Assembly (NCBI GenBank): GCA_027858965.1
Contig: JAQIBS010000159.1
Span: 1-38,202 of the forward strand
Direction: 5' to 3'
Length of the DNA stretch: 38,202 nucleotides
Source of the DNA: Kiritimatiellia bacterium
GTDB taxonomy: Bacteria > Verrucomicrobiota > Kiritimatiellia > RFP12 > UBA1067
Shown here one piece after another: positions 15,658 through 22,755 of the stretch. Position 1 is the stretch's first letter; every line of letters begins with the position of its first letter. Both the position numbers and the translations under genes were made by a program. Below the pieces are notes generated by a model. That model had not been told where the DNA came from, did no database searches, and saw only the letters and a list, made by a program, of their open reading frames with translations.

Positions 15658-16452
15658 ATGCTGTATAAGTACATTCCGGGTTGCTGGGCACAAGAAACGC
15701 TCACGGATGCACGACTTAAGGTGTCACATCCGAAAGAGTTTAACGATCCTTTTGAATGTTTGCCTCGCACGGACGTGCAACCAAGTGACCAGAAAATCGA
15801 CAAAAAACTGAACGATCCGCAAACACTTGCCTTTTGGCAGGCGGCCTACCAAAAGACCAACGGAGTGTCCGGATCTCCCCAGAAAGTCATGAACTTACTG
15901 AACAACAATCACGAATTTTACCGAACCTTCATACGCAATTATAAGCGATCACCGGAATACTGCCGCGATACATTGTGCAGTCATGTCCGTGTTGTGTGCT
16001 TCTCACGGGAGAAGACCGATATTCTCATGTGGGCACACTATGCCGACAAACATCGTGGAGTTCTCATCGGTTTCGATGAGGACCAGATTTCACCCAAAGA
16101 GTACCTCCATGAAGTACAATACAAAGATCAAAGGAACAAGTTTCACATAGTTGATGTTGTGGGTTCAGGTGATGAGTGGATATTGCCTCATCTCACAATA
16201 AAATCACGTCATTGGAGATATGAAGCTGAAGTACGATTGCTTGCGCCGTTGGTAAAGACTGTCGAATCAGACGGTCTGAATTTCTGGCACTTTCCTCCAG
16301 CTGCTGTGAAAGAAATCATTTTTGGGGCTCAATGCGAGACCCCTGAAAAAACAAGCATTCAGGCGATACTTAGCAGCTCATATACCCATGTAGCCCAAAG
16401 TCAGATGCGTCTTCATGACACCGATTTTGCATTGATTGAGGAGAGTATATGA
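15658..16452 (+). CDS. DUF2971 family protein
   Basis: A 264-residue protein of the DUF2971 family. Family marks are the N-terminal LYKYIPG, the HPKEFNDPFECLPRTD block, and the central VCFSREKTDILMWAHYADKH followed by GVLIGFD and YLHEVQY. The first of these resembles the aromatic-rich start of ADP-ribosyltransferase-like folds, and the family is often found near mobile elements and defence genes, but its activity is not established. I chose the ATG at 15658 because AAAGGA sits seven bases before it; an ATG at 15643 lacks this. It follows the HEPN-like gene. A fragment of what looks like a related protein lies at 25206-25535. Confidence 0.8.
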   Translation: MLYKYIPGCWAQETLTDARLKVSHPKEFNDPFECLPRTDVQPSDQKIDKKLNDPQTLAFWQAAYQKTNGVSGSPQKVMNLLNNNHEFYRTFIRNYKRSPEYCRDTLCSHVRVVCFSREKTDILMWAHYADKHRGVLIGFDEDQISPKEYLHEVQYKDQRNKFHIVDVVGSGDEWILPHLTIKSRHWRYEAEVRLLAPLVKTVESDGLNFWHFPPAAVKEIIFGAQCETPEKTSIQAILSSSYTHVAQSQMRLHDTDFALIEESI

Positions 16453-16696
16453 TATCCAGAAATCAATTATCATATACACCAAGTCGCACGACTCGCGTTA
16501 CCTCCATGAGCAACCGCAGCAGCAAAGCTGACAGCGGTTTCGGATTCATGCTTGAGTAGCTCTTCCAGTTCATCACACCACTGCATTTGTTCATCCTCCT
16601 TGGCAACAATCAGCTTTTGTCTGTGTAGGCACCCGAGCGAGACATTCCAAGGGATGAGTGCCGAGAGATTGGATGCCGCAAATAATCTAAGCGACA

Positions 16697-16860
16697 ACTT
16701 GACTTAAGACTTAATTCTAATTATTATGAACGCACTGAATAAGGAGGTGTTGATTTGTAGTCGGAGCAATCCAGTTGGAATGTTGAATGACGTCCGCTAA
16801 AGGTGCTCAACCTCAATAAACGCTATATTCTATTTTTAGGTTTGACCCTGGAGCCGCAAC
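16697..16860 (-). repeat. Dispersed repeat, copy 6 (right module only)
   Basis: Only the right-hand module is present: GACTTAATTCTAATTATTAT, TGAACGCACTGAAT, CAATCCAGTTGGAATGTTGA, AACCTCAATAAACGCTATAT and TTTTTAGGTTTGACCCTGGA. In the stretch 16453-16696 before it a minus-strand frame (MQWCDELEELLKHESETAVS with a GGAGG upstream) is open but short; I do not call it a gene. Confidence 0.8.
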
Positions 16861-17026
16861 TGACGTGCTTTTCATGGCTCCGCGGACACAGTGCGCCAAA
16901 GGCCCGTGCTTCGCTTTTCCGTCGTCGCCTACGGCTATGCCGGACGCAGCAAGCTATGCAGGGCATGTTTCGCCCTGACGTGCTTTTCATGGCTGCGCCA
17001 TGCGTAGCCCGTCAGGGCGAAGCATG
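16861..17026. repeat. Direct and inverted repeats at the tmRNA 3' end
   Basis: TGACGTGCTTTTCATGGCT occurs exactly at 16861-16879 and 16976-16994. CATGTTTCGCCCTGAC (16964-16979) and GTCAGGGCGAAGCATG (17011-17026) are inverted with one mismatch, and between them lies the palindrome CATGGC-TGC-GCCATG. The right arm runs into the CCA end of the tmRNA gene, so a large hairpin would form just downstream of the mature RNA. Confidence 0.7.
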
Positions 17027-17380
17027 GTGGAGGCGGGGGGATTTGAACCCCCGTCCGAATAAGAGTCACACGCGCTTCTACATGCATAGTGTACTGTTAT
17101 TGTTCTTACTCCGCAGACCGACAATACACAAACTGTCATTGGAGCCAGCTCTCTGTTGTTTTCGCCCAAAACCCCGCGAGCACGAATTTTGAACTAACCT
17201 GCTAAATGACATTTGGATTCCCTTAACAGGTGTCAGGGAGCAAACGTGGCGCACAATTTAGGCAGCCATTGCGTAACTATTGTTAGCATTTAATGTTTTT
17301 GATCGATTATTTACGAGGCCAACGATCATCCTCGACATGCCACGAATGCTTCAACTTACCCGTCGAATCCAGTCGCCCCC
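17025..17380 (-). ncRNA. ssrA: tmRNA (transfer-messenger RNA), 356 nt
   Basis: Rescues ribosomes stalled on broken mRNAs and adds a degradation tag, working with SmpB. On the minus strand the 5' end GGGGGCGACTGGATTCGACG begins at 17380, the standard one-piece tmRNA start, and the 3' end has the T-arm GGGGGTTCAAATCCCCC followed by CGCCTCCACCA, with CCA encoded (17027-17025). The acceptor stem pairs as GGGGGCG with CGCCTCC (one G-U). The resume frame GCT AAC AAT AGT TAC GCA ATG GCT GCC TAA gives the tag ANNSYAMAA. The pseudoknot region lies between; it was not folded in detail. The form is a standard single-piece gene. Confidence 0.96.
17258..17287 (-). other. tmRNA tag reading frame (ANNSYAMAA)
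   Basis: Ten codons from the alanine resume codon GCT at 17287 to TAA at 17260-17258. The tag ends in MAA, a variant of the usual LAA/VAA protease signal. Confidence 0.92.
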
Positions 17381-17417
17381 CAATCAAAATTTGGAGTTGT
17401 TCTCTTATAAGTGCGTA

Positions 17418-17624
17418 TTATCGCAGATTGGCCTGGATTGTAAAGCGTATATTTACAATCTTCACAGACTTCACAGCTACTTCTGTATATTTCTCAACTT
17501 CTGGTTCTTCGGTGTTTTTCTTTGTTGTTTCATACCACCTCATATATAATGATATTAAATAGAACAGAGACACAACTCCGTTCAACAACATAAGTTTTGC
17601 TATAACCGGTACAATCAGCAGCAT
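17418..17624 (-). CDS. Possible small membrane protein
   Basis: An open frame of 68 residues upstream of the tmRNA gene on the same strand. It starts MLLIVPVIAKLMLLNGVVSL with a hydrophobic helix continuing through FYLISLYMRW and then a charged tail (TTKKNTEEPEVEKYTEVAV). The layout of one N-terminal membrane segment and a soluble tail is plausible for a real protein, but no ribosome site is convincing and the palindrome array begins just upstream, so it may be a remnant. No family is recognised. Confidence 0.3.
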   Translation of the reverse strand: MLLIVPVIAKLMLLNGVVSLFYLISLYMRWYETTKKNTEEPEVEKYTEVAVKSVKIVNIRFTIQANLR

Positions 17625-17634
17625 TAAAAGTAAC

Positions 17635-17767
17635 CCAAGCATCCTGCTTGGTTTATTATTGAGGCAAGCAGGATGCTTGCTTTACTTTTCGGGCAAGCAG
17701 GATGCTTGCTTTACTTTTCGGGCAAGCAGGATGCTTGCTTTACTTTTCAGGCAAGCAGGATGCTTGC
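17635..17767. repeat. REP-like palindrome array B
   Basis: A head palindrome CCAAGCATCCTGCTTGG (17635-17651) is followed by four copies of GCAAGCAGGATGCTTGC at 17664, 17693, 17722 and 17751, a strict 29-bp period with TTTACTTTTC spacers. It lies 65 bp before the MFS gene, so transcripts of that gene could include the hairpins if the promoter is upstream. Confidence 0.92.
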
Positions 17768-17832
17768 TTTAGCCAGGTTTATAATCAATTTTAGCGCCGC
17801 CATTCGGCAGAGCTAAACAAGAGGATGCTGAG

Positions 17833-19014
17833 ATGAAAAACCGCTGGATAGCCTTGGCGGCTGGTTGTTTGATTCAAACGATATTGGGAGGAATCTATGC
17901 TTGGAGCACATTCGTCCCCTATCTAATGAAAACCCATGATCTGAATGCAGGACAATGCGGACTCATATTCGGAGTGACCATTCTGACTTTCACCATTTCA
18001 ATGATATTTTCCGGATGGGTTCTGACAAAGATAGGATCGCGCTTGACCGCCGGAATTGCCGCTCTTCTTTTTATGTCCGGATATCTGATTGCCTCGTTTT
18101 CCGGCAACTCATTTCCTCTTCTGCTGCTGGGAATCGGCGGCATTACGGGCATGGGGATTGGCTTTGGCTATGTGTGTCCATTATCAGTGGCAATGAGGTG
18201 GTTTCCGGAAAAGAAGGGCATGGTCACGGGAGTAGCTGTCGCAGGTTTCGGGGCAGGCGCCGTACTGCTTTCTTCAATTGCGGAACGGTTGCTGCTAAAC
18301 GGAATGGATGTACTGATTTTCTTCCGAAGATTCGGGATATGCTCAGGAATCATTTTACTGCTGGCTGCATCTCTTCTGGTTGAGCCGCGGATATCAAAGA
18401 CAAATGCAGGCAGAGCGCATTCACTCTCATCAATTTTCACCTGGCCGTTTTATGTGTTGGCAATCGGTATGTTCGCGGGAACTTTCGCTGGTTTGCTGAT
18501 TATAGGACACCTGACACCCCTGGTCATGAAAGCCGGACTGACCGAAGGCGAGGCGGCCATTTCCGTATCTATATTTGCAGTCGGAAATGCAATCGGCAGA
18601 ATCACCTGGGGAAAGGCCTGCGACCACCTCGGACATAAAACCATCCCTTTATCTTTATGCAGCTTTGCTGTCACAACAGGGCTATTACTAGTTCCGCTTC
18701 CGAAATCGGCACTGCTTCTTACCATCGGGCTGCTTGGTTTTGGTTTCGGTGCCAACTTTGTTGTTTATGCCTCAAGCATATCACGGCACTTCGGCGCGAT
18801 CTCTTTTCCCCGACTTTACCCGCTATGCTTCCTGGCATATGGGTTGGCGGGGTTCATCGCCCCGGGAGTTGGCGGTTATCTGGCTGATAAGACCAACTCA
18901 TATGATATCCCGCTGTATATAAGCATCGCACTTGTCTCGTTTGCAGGTGTTCTGTCGTACATGAAAATAAATGCCGGGAAGACCTTTGATAACGACATAA
19001 CAGCTTTCAACTGA
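17833..19014 (+). CDS. MFS transporter, oxalate/formate antiporter (OFA)-like
   Basis: A 393-residue integral membrane protein with about 12 hydrophobic segments and the major facilitator design. The N-terminal WIALAAGCLIQTILGGIYAW and STFVPYL are typical of the OFA family (OxlT-like), which exchanges small mono- and dicarboxylates. The loop GWVLTKIGSRLTAG corresponds to the MFS signature between helices 2 and 3, and MRWFPEKKGMVTGVAVAGFG is another OFA hallmark. The gene stands alone, without decarboxylase genes nearby, so the substrate is open. A REP-like array precedes it, and AAGAGG lies before the start. Confidence 0.9.
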   Translation: MKNRWIALAAGCLIQTILGGIYAWSTFVPYLMKTHDLNAGQCGLIFGVTILTFTISMIFSGWVLTKIGSRLTAGIAALLFMSGYLIASFSGNSFPLLLLGIGGITGMGIGFGYVCPLSVAMRWFPEKKGMVTGVAVAGFGAGAVLLSSIAERLLLNGMDVLIFFRRFGICSGIILLLAASLLVEPRISKTNAGRAHSLSSIFTWPFYVLAIGMFAGTFAGLLIIGHLTPLVMKAGLTEGEAAISVSIFAVGNAIGRITWGKACDHLGHKTIPLSLCSFAVTTGLLLVPLPKSALLLTIGLLGFGFGANFVVYASSISRHFGAISFPRLYPLCFLAYGLAGFIAPGVGGYLADKTNSYDIPLYISIALVSFAGVLSYMKINAGKTFDNDITAFN

Positions 19015-19136
19015 TCTGACATGCGCTCTGTCTTCGCTTCGCGGTAGCCTAGGGGTCGTGTTAAGCCCATTATGATAAAAAAAATGTCGACTGCTAACTG
19101 GAAACTGCTAACTGAAACCGGTAAACTGTAAACTTT

Positions 19137-19907
19137 ATGAAACCCGGGATAAAAAAACGCATGGTCATATATCCGCTCATCTACATTCTGGTGGGTGTGT
19201 TTTTGTTTTTCCGTCAACGCAAGATGATTTATTTTCCGACAGCGCCAGAACCTCACCGCTATGCGGAGGAGATTATTGAGAACGAGGGAGAGTCCATCAA
19301 GGTCATTGTGTTAAACTCAGGTAAAGAAAGGGCCATCATCTACTTTGGTGGCACTGCCGAAGCGGTCATCTACAACGCCTACGAATTCCAACAGGATTTC
19401 ACCAACCACACCGTTTACCTGTTTAATTATCGCGGCTACGGCGACAGCACAGGCAATCCCACCGAAAAGGGCATCTTTTCGGATGCGCTCGCTCTCTACG
19501 ATCAGATAAAAGAACGCCATGCCTCGATTTCCGCCATTGGTCGCAGTCTAGGCAGTGGAGTTGCCATATATTTGGCATCACAGCGCACTATCAACAGAGT
19601 GGCGCTAGCCACCCCGTACGACAGCATCCTCAGTGTTGCCCAGCACCGCTTTATGATCTACCCACTACGCATCCTATTGCTGGATCAATATAACTCCATC
19701 AGCCGGGTGAAGGATATTAAAGTGCCCGTACTTATCCTCATGGCGGAAAATGACCGAATCATCAAGAAACGTCATACCACGCGTCTAATAAAAGCATTCC
19801 CCTCTGATCAGGTCACAGCTAAAACAATTGAAGATGCCGAACACAACACTATCTCCGACTACCCGGAATTCCATGAACAATTAAAAACATTTTTTAACAC
19901 AGAATAA
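19137..19907 (+). CDS. Membrane-anchored alpha/beta hydrolase (BEM46/ABHD13-like)
   Basis: A 256-residue alpha/beta hydrolase. An N-terminal membrane segment (VIYPLIYILVGVFLFF, about 10-25) is followed by the catalytic domain. The nucleophile elbow is GRSLGSG, the acid is the Asp in MAENDRII and the base the His in EDAEHNTI, so the catalytic triad is complete. YRGYGDSTGNPTE is the usual oxyanion-side loop of this family. Its substrate is unknown. The ATG at 19137 lacks a clear ribosome site; the preceding 120 bp carry a CTGCTAACTG-type tandem pattern and a GGGGTCGTG scrap. Confidence 0.88.
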   Translation: MKPGIKKRMVIYPLIYILVGVFLFFRQRKMIYFPTAPEPHRYAEEIIENEGESIKVIVLNSGKERAIIYFGGTAEAVIYNAYEFQQDFTNHTVYLFNYRGYGDSTGNPTEKGIFSDALALYDQIKERHASISAIGRSLGSGVAIYLASQRTINRVALATPYDSILSVAQHRFMIYPLRILLLDQYNSISRVKDIKVPVLILMAENDRIIKKRHTTRLIKAFPSDQVTAKTIEDAEHNTISDYPEFHEQLKTFFNTE

Positions 19908-20245
19908 CACTGCGTATTTTTTATCCACAATGACACAGAGAACTGAAGGAATTTTTCTGCGAAAAAATTAGTGCGCGAGTTCTAAAATGCGAGAGTGCGT
20001 AAGTTGAAGAGGTAGCGCTCTGCGCAGTCAGTAAAATCATGAATGAATAAACCGTACATAAAAAACAAGAAAAGGAATTATATTAGCACAGCGAAACAGA
20101 GCCGCAACCAAATTCCTTAAAACACCCAAAACGCGCAGCGTTTTTACCTAAAGCTGCGGCGGTGATAACACAACCAGGCATTTTGAAATAAAAATTACGC
20201 GCATTCCTTGATCTACGCTTGGTCCAAGCTGAAAGCAGATTTAGC
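19908..20245. other. Intergenic region, no gene seen
   Basis: AT-rich with no convincing frame. It includes GAGCCGCAACCAAA near 20099, which also occurs near 38098, and an AACGCGCAGCGTTT palindrome near 20130. No clear promoter motif for the sirtuin gene was found. Confidence 0.4.
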
Positions 20246-20968
20246 ATGAATAATAAAATCGAAAAACTATCTGCGATGGTTGACAGAGCAGGTTCAATCG
20301 CCGTACTCACCGGGGCGGGAATATCCACTGGCTCCGGCATACCCGACTTCCGCTCCGCCAGTGGTCTCTATGCCGATAAGCGCAATGTAAATGTCTTTGA
20401 TCTGGGAGCTTTCAGGCAGGACCCCTCGCTCTTCTATAACTTTGCACGCGAGTTCTACCCCAAAGTTCGCGATGCTAAACCAAACGCTGCTCATACCAAG
20501 CTGGCAGAGTGGAGCAACAGTGGAGAGAAGGTCACGGTTATTACGCAGAATGTAGACGACTACCACCAGCGGGCTGGATCTAACCCTGTCTACACCGTTC
20601 ACGGCAGCTTCATCACCAGCACCTGCCGTGCATGCGGAGAACAAACAGAAACAGAAAAGCTTTTTCCAGCAATTCAAACGGGAGAGATTCCGCACTGCAG
20701 TTGCGGCGGCATATTCAAACCGGACATCACCTTCTTTGGGGAGATGCTACCTGAATATGATTGGAATGCCTCGGTTGAGGCAATAAGTAAAGCGGATCTG
20801 CTTCTGGTAATAGGAACATCTCTGTGTGTATATCCCGCCGCCAACCTCCCCGGCTACCGCTCACGCAACACCCCGATGGTAATCATCAACCGCGACCCGA
20901 CACCGCTTGATGATCAGGCCGCTCTGGTTTTTCATGAAGATATCTGCAAAGTGATGGAAGCTTTGTAG
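20246..20968 (+). CDS. Sir2-family NAD-dependent protein deacylase (sirtuin)
   Basis: A 240-residue sirtuin that removes acyl groups from protein lysines using NAD. The Rossmann and NAD motifs are intact: LTGAGISTGSGIPDFRS, TQNVDDYHQRAGS and the catalytic His in VHGSF. Four cysteines (TCRACG and HCSCGG) form the zinc module, and IGTSLCVYPAANLP closes the NAD site. I start at the ATG at 20246; the frame is open further upstream but without a plausible start. Usual length for class U or III bacterial enzymes. It stands alone. Confidence 0.94.
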   Translation: MNNKIEKLSAMVDRAGSIAVLTGAGISTGSGIPDFRSASGLYADKRNVNVFDLGAFRQDPSLFYNFAREFYPKVRDAKPNAAHTKLAEWSNSGEKVTVITQNVDDYHQRAGSNPVYTVHGSFITSTCRACGEQTETEKLFPAIQTGEIPHCSCGGIFKPDITFFGEMLPEYDWNASVEAISKADLLLVIGTSLCVYPAANLPGYRSRNTPMVIINRDPTPLDDQAALVFHEDICKVMEAL

Positions 20969-21109
20969 AGTTCTAATCGATGCTTCTCAGAGCAATACGG
21001 CTGACTGAAGTCTGACTACACACTAAATCTGTATGCAGTTCACTCTTCAGCGTAAAGTAGTCCAAGCATTAACTCAACTTAAAAAAGAGTTCAAAAGAAA
21101 AGTTAATTT

Positions 21110-21225
21110 ATGAGTGAGAAACAACCGAAAACCCACTTCACGGCATTAAGCTGGGGCAAATCATAACCCGTCTAGTTGAACATTATGGCTGGGGAAAGTT
21201 GAGCAGAGTCATTATACATCGCCAC
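21110..21225 (+). pseudogene. VF530-family (DUF2132-like) remnant, frameshifted
   Basis: From the ATG at 21110 the frame reads MSEKQPKT and then goes out of phase. One base later in phase it reads PLHGIKLGQIITRLVEHYGW followed by GKLSRVI, which matches the conserved start of the small VF530 DNA-binding-like family (PLHGITLExIxTxLVExYGW). A missing A in the AAAACCC run explains the frame change. The second half of the family (the IRCF and FLRKTPWAR regions) is not recognisable. The remaining gap, 20969-21575, shows nothing else convincing. Confidence 0.65.
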
Positions 21226-21575
21226 GTAGAAGGATCTGCGCCGGTAACACCACCGCGCTTCACGCGCACCGCAAATATCAGACGACAAAAATCTCGTGGT
21301 TATTCGCAGGATTTCAAGTTACACTGAATCAGATACCTGACCAAGAACCAGATGAATTTGTACTTTCACAGGGATTATTTTGACTTCCTTTTGAACTACA
21401 GCTGTGATTAACGGCAAAAATGCCTCGATCAACTATATATCAATCAAGAGAGCGCAAAGAACACTTAGAGTCATTGCAGCGCTGGCTTTAAGGTGAAAAT
21501 GTTCAAGTAAATATATTTAACAGCTCCTCTTTTTCCCCAATCAAAAACACATCGAAATCACCCAACAGCCTCATT

Positions 21576-21660
21576 GCCAACAAAATTGTTGGCAGAGCAT
21601 TGACAAACAGAATCACATATGTTAACTTAACAACAGATTCGTTGGCAACAGATTTGTTGC
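21576..21660 (+). promoter_or_regulatory. Promoter flanked by two palindromes (ATPase operon)
   Basis: TTGACA (21600-21605), 17 bp, TAACTT (21623-21628) form a fair promoter 47 bp before the ATPase start. A perfect palindrome GCCAACAA-AA-TTGTTGGC (21576-21593) lies before the -35, and GCAACA-GATT-TGTTGC (21645-21660) after the likely start point. Both share the CAACA/TGTTG half-site, so they may bind one regulator. AAGGAGG (21664-21670) is a strong ribosome site. Confidence 0.5.
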
Positions 21661-21675
21661 AATAAGGAGGCAGTA

Positions 21676-22752
21676 ATGAAAACACTTAAGCAGGCACATG
21701 GAAACTGGGTTACTGGTGATCGATTCTGGAACAGAACCGATGAAATTGCTCAATTCAAGAGATATGTACGGGAAGGCGCTCACCTGTCAGTCTGGGGCAA
21801 AGCCCAAAATATATTCTCCAACATTCTAGACAAAGTAGAGAAAGTAGGAGTTGACGATTTATCCGTAACACTCCGTGCCGGACTCTCCGAAGGCAACTGG
21901 CAAAGCAAGGGCAATCAGCTTCTTGCTATTCTTGCGGAAGCAGAGAAACCAGTACTGCTACTTATGGATGAGGTGCCAATTCTTGTTAACCGGATGATAA
22001 AGGGCGATGACTACATAATTACACCGGATCGCAAAAAGAAAGCTGGCGATTTCATGACATGGTTGCGAAAAAATAGCATTGAACATCAAAATAAAATTCA
22101 CATGGTTATCTCCGGTAGTATCGGTCTTGAACCGGTTCTACGCCAGGCAGGTTTAAGCTCCACTGTCAATAATTTCATGCCCTTTGATCTTAAACCCTGG
22201 AGTAAGGGAACTGCCATGGGATGCCTCAGCGCACTAGCCGCCGAGAGCAGACTTCAATTTGATGATAACACCGAAGAACAAATGGTGGGCCTGCTAGGTT
22301 GCTGCATCCCCCACCATGTACAGATGTTCTTCGACCACGCGCTTACATACTGCATCCGTCATAAAGAGATGACGCTTAGTCCTGAACAGGCTCAAGAGGT
22401 CTATCACACCGAGATGCTGAGTACTCGCGGGCACGCCGAACTCACACATTACGAAGAGCGTCTACAGCTGGTTATCGGAATGGATAAGATGGGACTGGCA
22501 ATGGAACTGCTGACTGAGGCGGCAGTTACCGGCGCTCTAACAAAAGATGCAATTACAAGAGTTCAACGCGACTACAGTTTTGAAGATGAATCCACAGTCG
22601 ATGCTCAAAAGGAGATCATATGGATTCTTGAACATGACGGATATTTAAAGCAAACTCCGGCCGGCTATCAGTTCGTTTCACAGCTTCTGCGCGAGTGGTG
22701 GAAGGGACGCAACACCATGTTCTTCACACCTATTATGAAAAGAGAGGTATAA
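21676..22752 (+). CDS. AAA-type ATPase lacking its Walker A segment
   Basis: A 358-residue protein that reads like the first member of a two-gene ATPase module (archaeal-type/STAND-like AAA ATPase). The start VTGDRFWNRTDEI is the usual lead into the nucleotide domain, but after REGAHLS (residue 38) the sequence goes straight to VWGKAQNIFSNIL. The beta-strand, the P-loop (a GKTSL-like motif is expected here) and some following residues are absent, so roughly 50-60 residues are missing in frame. Walker B is intact (PVLLLMDEV, 92-100), as are the sensor region MVISGSIG and the C-terminal winged-helix-like part. The start has a strong AAGGAGG. It should not bind ATP normally by itself. The next gene follows after 3 bp. 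Confidence 0.82.
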   Translation: MKTLKQAHGNWVTGDRFWNRTDEIAQFKRYVREGAHLSVWGKAQNIFSNILDKVEKVGVDDLSVTLRAGLSEGNWQSKGNQLLAILAEAEKPVLLLMDEVPILVNRMIKGDDYIITPDRKKKAGDFMTWLRKNSIEHQNKIHMVISGSIGLEPVLRQAGLSSTVNNFMPFDLKPWSKGTAMGCLSALAAESRLQFDDNTEEQMVGLLGCCIPHHVQMFFDHALTYCIRHKEMTLSPEQAQEVYHTEMLSTRGHAELTHYEERLQLVIGMDKMGLAMELLTEAAVTGALTKDAITRVQRDYSFEDESTVDAQKEIIWILEHDGYLKQTPAGYQFVSQLLREWWKGRNTMFFTPIMKREV

Positions 22753-22755
22753 GCC

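Noticed and set aside
16470..16697. Minus-strand gene of 75 residues
   Set aside because: No family similarity, and the only decent ribosome site would leave 38 residues. Listed as open frame only.
17025..17380. Attachment-site duplication of the tmRNA 3' end marking an island
   Set aside because: No second copy of the tmRNA 3' sequence and no integrase were found in the window.
17664..17767. CRISPR-like regular repeats with 29-bp period
   Set aside because: The spacers are only 12 bp and nearly identical, the repeat is a perfect short palindrome, and no cas genes are near. It is a REP-like array.
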